Source: Berghia stephanieae (lineage: Eukaryota; Mollusca; Gastropoda; Nudibranchia; Aeolidiidae). From it: 64,000 nucleotides of DNA. This document shows, in pieces, positions 59,901 to 64,000 of the stretch (position 1 is the stretch's first letter; every line of letters starts with the position of its first letter). Position numbers and translations under genes: made by a program. Under the pieces are notes generated by a model. That model was not told where the DNA came from. It saw only the letters and a program-made list of their open reading frames with translations, and did not search any database. Location: contig CM067444.1 in NCBI GenBank assembly GCA_034508935.3, positions 15,970,766 through 16,034,765 of the forward strand, given 5' to 3'.

Positions 59901-62900
59901 ATTTTCAATTCCCTGGGGAGTGATGACACCATCCCCCTCCATACCCTAGCCCACATAATGCAATTACAATCTCACCTGGTTGTATCTGTTGTCACGCAGA
60001 TCTACCTCATTCCAATTATTCTTTTCCTTTAAAAATTTCCAGTCTCCATCTTGTAAATCTAGATAAAAGAAAACAAAGATAAATAGACTCAAATCCAAAT
60101 CAATACTGTGACTGAATGTGATCGATACAATTATTTTATCTATGTGGTTCAACCCATGAGAGACTTATCCAAATCTTTCATTTTCACAGTCAGTGAGAAG
60201 TAACTGATCGAGTTGTTATATTATGAGATATATAATTATTTGCAAACTTTTCATAGACAAAATTAATGAAAATTTGGCAAATCTGGGATTTAAATGACGT
60301 GATAATGCCGATGTTGATAGTGCTGTTGTTGGTGTTGCTGTTGTCTATCACTATCATGTTTTTTTTTTTCTGGAATAATAAAATATAATCAAAATCGAGA
60401 AATTAGCCAGAAATTTGCGAAATAGAGAATGAAAATAAAGATCAGAACTTTTCAAACAAAACATTGTTTGGACTTCAAAAATTGAGGCCTCTATTTCAAT
60501 TCTTGGCAGCAGCTTCTAATGGTGTCACACTGCTATCTTATGATGATCAATCCAGGTCACTAACTCAATAACGCCTTTGTGTATGGTTGGGAACCTGCCA
60601 GGAAGCTTCTTCACAACGCAACATTCAACTAGATGCTCTGCGGTTTTGGATTCTTGACCACATCTGGTACACTGTGGACAGATGACAAGTCCCTATTGAT
60701 GAAGAGAGGATGCCGTGAGTCAAGTTCTCAACCCAGTATCTCCTCTTGCTGGTACAGAAGCCTGGCAACTTTTCTCCCAGTTTTGATGAGCCGATGTCCC
60801 TGACCCCTAGAGGGATTGCACTTGTCCAAATCAACTTCCATCTCGTATATACAGCCCTGTCCGAAGTCACGAAAGCTAAGTACAAGAGTTGCCGGGACTT
60901 ATAGGATTTACACTCATGGCAATTCACAAGTTTAATTGTGACATAAATAAACAGGGTGATTTACCATTTAGCAATGTAAACCAAAGAGAAAAAAACTATA
61001 AATTAGTGAGCAGGTGGAGAGCCATAGAAAGTTCATACTCCCCATTCCAAAAATATTCTGATTTATGATCTGTTTTATATCTGAGAAATTCAAAGTTTTC
61101 AGGTTGAAAAAAAAAAGAAAAAAAAAGAAAAAGGCCTGTGAATAGGACATAGATCAATCATCTGATGAGGGAGACTAGTGTTTTATGTGTTACACAAAAT
61201 CAGCTAAGGTCTTAGCATTCACAACTAAAGTACACAACAGGGACCATAGCTTGAGGCAACTGCATTTGCATTAAAATTGAAATAGAAGGCTAGAGAGGAG
61301 ATTTAATATTGCCTATTTCATTCAACTCGACCCTGAAGAAACAAATTAAAAGAAAAAAAAAAAAGACTTACAAACAGAACCATCCATGGTGCCCCTATCA
61401 CATATAAGAAGAACATTACGATCCCTTTTTTCAGCCAGCCGACAAAATGTGTCCTCTATCATCATCATGGTGCGTATTATATCTTCTTGTAATGCATGCC
61501 TAAATAAAGAAAAGTAGATATATGACATACACAAAGACAAAGTGTGATTAGTTATTTACATTTGAGTAAAACAAGATTACTAAAAATCTGTCCCATACTA
61601 TTGATAGTGTGCGCTTGGCTAAGAAACTCACAAAATTGCCATTGGGAAATATAACGGACCAACACATAAAACTATGTGTAATCTTGAACGTTTATAGTCT
61701 GGTTTAGGGGCGGTTTGGGTCTAATTATTAGGAAAATCCTTCAAAAATTTGATTTTGAGATTTTGGTGGAAAATTATATTTTATTATCTTAGAAATAATA
61801 TAATTGAAGTCCAAATTCTTAAAGTAGACTATAAAGGCACGAAATACACAGTCGTAAATGGTACAGGTAGTAAGAATTGTGTGAAAAACGGGAAGCCATT
61901 TTGCTATTTTCTCAATATGTCATTTTTCTAAGGGTATGGGCAACTGTGTCAAACGTTTCTCAGAATCTATTCAATTAAATTGTCTGAAATTTTCCACAGT
62001 TATCACAGAGATAATGTATTATGTCGCCATAGAGAGATTTTTTGATAAGATTTGTGAATTTTAAATTATAATCCTAAATCTGAATTTTTTACATCAATTT
62101 TGTCATAACATTTTGATTCTCAACTTTGTAATGATCTAATAAAAATTCCATAAGCTAAAGCCGTAAAATCTCTCTCTGGTGACACACTATGGTACAATGT
62201 TGACAAGAGGGAAGAATATGGAGGTCATTCCTTCATTAGTTTTTGTGGAACGTTTGCCACAAGATTGTTATATTTTTTTATGTCAGACCCCCAAATTAGA
62301 TCGCAAAATGGGTATCAACACAGATAATTAAAATTTTTCACCATAAATGTTGTTTTTTAACCTATATTGACAGTACAGAATGATTAAAACCGCCCAATAT
62401 AGGTAATTAATTTTTTTTTTGAAAAGACCCAAACCACCCCTTAATACAGCTTAGTGAGAATTACTCATAAACATGGATGAAAAAAATAAAAATAACAAAG
62501 ACATGAGTGACGTCATCTTTGTTCTATCTATAGGAAACATTTTAAAAATTCCATGTGCCTGCTTTATTTATAAACCTCTAAATAAAATAAAACCTTAATT
62601 AAACCTAAAATACAAACATACTTGATAATGAAGTAATGAACGTCCTCCACCCCCTCAAAAAAACAAAAAAAAAACAACAAAAAAACAAACTCACTTTGTG
62701 CTCTCGTCATCTCATGAAACACAACACCTCCACTGGAATAATAATAGGAATAATAATAAAAAAGAATGAAAAAAGGAAAGAAAATTATTAAATTCTAAGG
62801 TTTTGGTTCAATAAGAATTCTTGATTCTTATGAATGTTTTTATGAATTAATTCTGTTTAGGGAGATTAAAAGCATTTGGTCATCCTTACACATTGAATCT

Positions 62901-63389
62901 CAAAACAGGACAATATTTATCAAAAGACTGATTTTTTGGGGATGTTTTTGTTTGTTTGTTGTATTTCTCTTTTTGTTGTGTCTGGCACTCTTTCATAACA
63001 ACTTTTCAATGTTTGACCCAAATTCTAAGTGTTTTTCTCTGTTGTATTTTGCAATAAATCAGAAATTATTATACATCACAAAACAAAGCTATTCATCTTC
63101 TCTGATAAATATATTTAGAAAATTTGTTTTGTTGCCCGTAAATGGCATGCTGATGATTGAAGCTGAAGATTACAAATACCTTTACCGGGTTGAGTTTTAT
63201 TATCACTATCATTCAGACATTAGACACCAATATCACATACCAACTTTGAATTAAAAATTCAAAATAATATCTGTCTATCTGCTTTTTTCTCTTTTTAAAA
63301 AGATGTTTAAATACAGGTTTTTGCCCTTAAAAAGAAAATTTCCATACAGACCTGAAGTAAGTGAATGCTGCCTCTGGAGCCCTGTATAC
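53992..63389 (-). CDS. ttd14: TTD14-like P-loop NTPase / CYTH-like protein (5' partial)
   Basis: Exons 5' to 3' on the minus strand: 63389-63352, 62732-62695, 61499-61372, 60058-59976, 58757-58641, 57134-57057, 56271-55988, 55585-55470, 54181-53992 (stop TAA). The first exon(s), which should carry the P-loop, are off the right edge. Recognised blocks: [12 protein letters not shown] then [68 protein letters not shown], and [10 protein letters not shown] ... [14 protein letters not shown] at the end. These follow the order in the Drosophila TRPL translocation defect 14 family, an N-terminal NTPase-like domain followed by a CYTH-like domain, a GTP- and phosphoinositide-binding trafficking factor. 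One exon has an apparent one-base deletion, one intron is GC-AG, and the phase between the second and third visible exons does not close. Confidence 0.85.
55988..56271 (-). CDS. ttd14: TTD14-like exon with an apparent one-base frameshift
   Basis: The 5' part reads [20 protein letters not shown] then [13 protein letters not shown]; the 3' part reads [20 protein letters not shown] and ends MPISEKDYE. The two parts are in different frames, changing at a run of four C on the minus strand (GGGG at about 56167-56170). The exon is 284 bases; both neighbours need a multiple of three, so exactly one base is missing. No splice signal lies there. A homopolymer sequencing error or a real allele disruption are both possible. 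Confidence 0.75.
56325..56990 (-). mobile_element. Two diverged Rep-A copies in a TTD14 intron
   Basis: 'gttttacagtgcttgcaaca' starts the first. 'ccaggcacaagcaaatgagc' and 'ccaggcacaatcaaatgagc' occur in both halves, showing a duplicated middle; the end is 'caagtgacctcctacccacc'. Both are old. Confidence 0.6.
58430..58560 (+). mobile_element. LINE endonuclease fragment
   Basis: The frame reads [10 protein letters not shown], a stop, then [24 protein letters not shown] is the hallmark of the AP-endonuclease domain of non-LTR retrotransposons. It ends within 100 bases of a TTD14 exon on the other strand. Confidence 0.65.
58641..58757 (-). CDS. ttd14: TTD14-like exon followed by a GC-AG intron
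   Basis: The exon reads [17 protein letters not shown] ... [11 protein letters not shown] and is 39 codons in phase 0. Downstream the sequence is gcaagg/gcaagt, a GC donor with otherwise perfect consensus, and the next exon starts AWVGHPYY in phase 0. No GT donor keeps the frame. Confidence 0.8.
59285..59862 (+). mobile_element. L2/Rex1-type LINE 3' end
   Basis: The frame reads [20 protein letters not shown], then [20 protein letters not shown] and [13 protein letters not shown], a textbook reverse transcriptase C-terminus. The tail is 'actgtaaagcgcttagagcc', 'aaagcgctatataaatgcca' and (TTA)n, the L2-clade 3' signature. 5'-truncated; the remaining frame is intact to its stop at 59689-59691. 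Confidence 0.88.
60500..60860 (-). mobile_element. LINE ORF C-terminus with zinc knuckle
   Basis: The minus strand ends [18 protein letters not shown], then [20 protein letters not shown] and stop. The CX2CX..HX4C motif preceded by E-T is the usual knuckle after the reverse transcriptase or RNase H of several LINE clades. Upstream the frame is broken. Confidence 0.6.
61575..62540 (-). repeat. Older repeat carrying the Harbinger-like MITE
   Basis: Outer parts 62540-62447 and 61706-61600 on the minus strand match 31065-31245. The repeat family is not identified. Confidence 0.6.
61707..62440 (+). mobile_element. PIF/Harbinger-like foldback MITE
   Basis: Termini GGGGCGGTTTGGGTCT and AGACCCAAACCACCCC, flanked by TTA on both sides (61704-61706, 62441-62443). 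G-rich ends with GTTTGG and a TWA target fit PIF/Harbinger. Subterminal parts ('cgccatagagagatttt' and 'aaatctctctctggtgac') are also inverted. No transposase remains. Confidence 0.75.
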
Positions 63390-64000
63390 CTGTGAGATGA
63401 GAAAATTGCATCATTAATTATCATGGTGATACAAATACATAAATATAACTATCATAATAACGATAACAAAACAAATTATTGCTTCTCTGCAACAAATATA
63501 AAATAAATAATAATTGAGAATTGTGATTTAGTTGAAGCCGGTAATTGGAACAATCTGTATGTGACAGAATATTTGCTATATAATTTCTGCTGGTTAATCA
63601 GAACACATTCCGTTAATTGGAACGGTTTTCAGACCTTCAGAACGTCCAAGAAATAATAAAATTTAAAAAAAATAATTGAAACAAAAAATAATGGAATCAT
63701 CCCATGTCTTCAAATGAACAAATAGCTCTTTTAATTGAAAATGGCATCAAGGCTATCCCCTTTTATATGGTGGTATATTATACTTTACCCCTTTGATCGT
63801 CTTGGAGAATAACAAATAATGAATGAGAGCTCAGATAACGATGTCATAGTCTATTTGTTTTTCATGCCATGTTTATTAAAATTGTACATGTATAAGTATA
63901 AGCTATGGTGAAACATGTGTTTTCGATTCATATAGCCTGTTCTGGTGGAAAGGAATGTTAACAGTTCATTGTATATATGCAGCCATTAAATATGATCACG

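Overview
The window is AT-rich nuclear DNA from an animal, most likely a marine invertebrate such as a mollusc, echinoderm or other non-vertebrate bilaterian. The species and phylum cannot be fixed from the sequence alone. Genes are split into many short exons with GT-AG (and at least one GC-AG) introns, and the introns and gaps are filled with SINEs, LINE 3' ends, MITEs and simple repeats. There are no prokaryotic features.

Three host genes are supported by exon phase and by resemblance to families I know. (1) Positions 623-13128, + strand: an orthologue of CCDC157, a coiled-coil protein ending in a single CX2CX12HX4C zinc finger; its N-terminus lies off the left edge. (2) Positions 24750-39186, - strand: ZCCHC8, the CCHC-knuckle and PSP-domain scaffold of the nuclear exosome targeting (NEXT) complex, complete from ATG to stop in 14 exons except for one unresolved exon junction. 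(3) Positions 53992-63389, - strand: a TTD14-like gene (P-loop NTPase / CYTH-like family, named after the Drosophila TRPL translocation defect 14 protein); its first exons lie off the right edge, and one exon carries an apparent one-base frameshift beside a homopolymer. CCDC157 and ZCCHC8 are tail to tail; ZCCHC8 and TTD14 point the same way.

Two gaps hold almost only mobile DNA. The 13.2-24.7 kb and 39.3-54.0 kb gaps (and several introns) are dominated by one roughly 520-530 bp A-tailed retroposon, called Rep-A here, with more than twenty copies of different ages. Copies repeatedly insert into older Rep-A copies with 11-14 bp target duplications, including a three-level nest at 50.4-51.95 kb, and all but one lie in the same orientation. 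A second, young family (SINE-B, about 335 bp) has three near-identical copies, each with a perfect 11-14 bp target duplication. Other elements are pogo/Tigger-like MITEs with CAGT termini and TA duplications (one keeps a transposase C-terminus with a PCNA-binding-like motif), a PIF/Harbinger-like MITE whose empty site is visible in a paralogous repeat 30 kb away, tRNA-headed SINEs, and LINE fragments including an internally deleted LINE derivative nested in another LINE.

The three genes do not form a pathway; nothing in the sequence suggests functional linkage. The most unusual content is the self-targeting Rep-A family.
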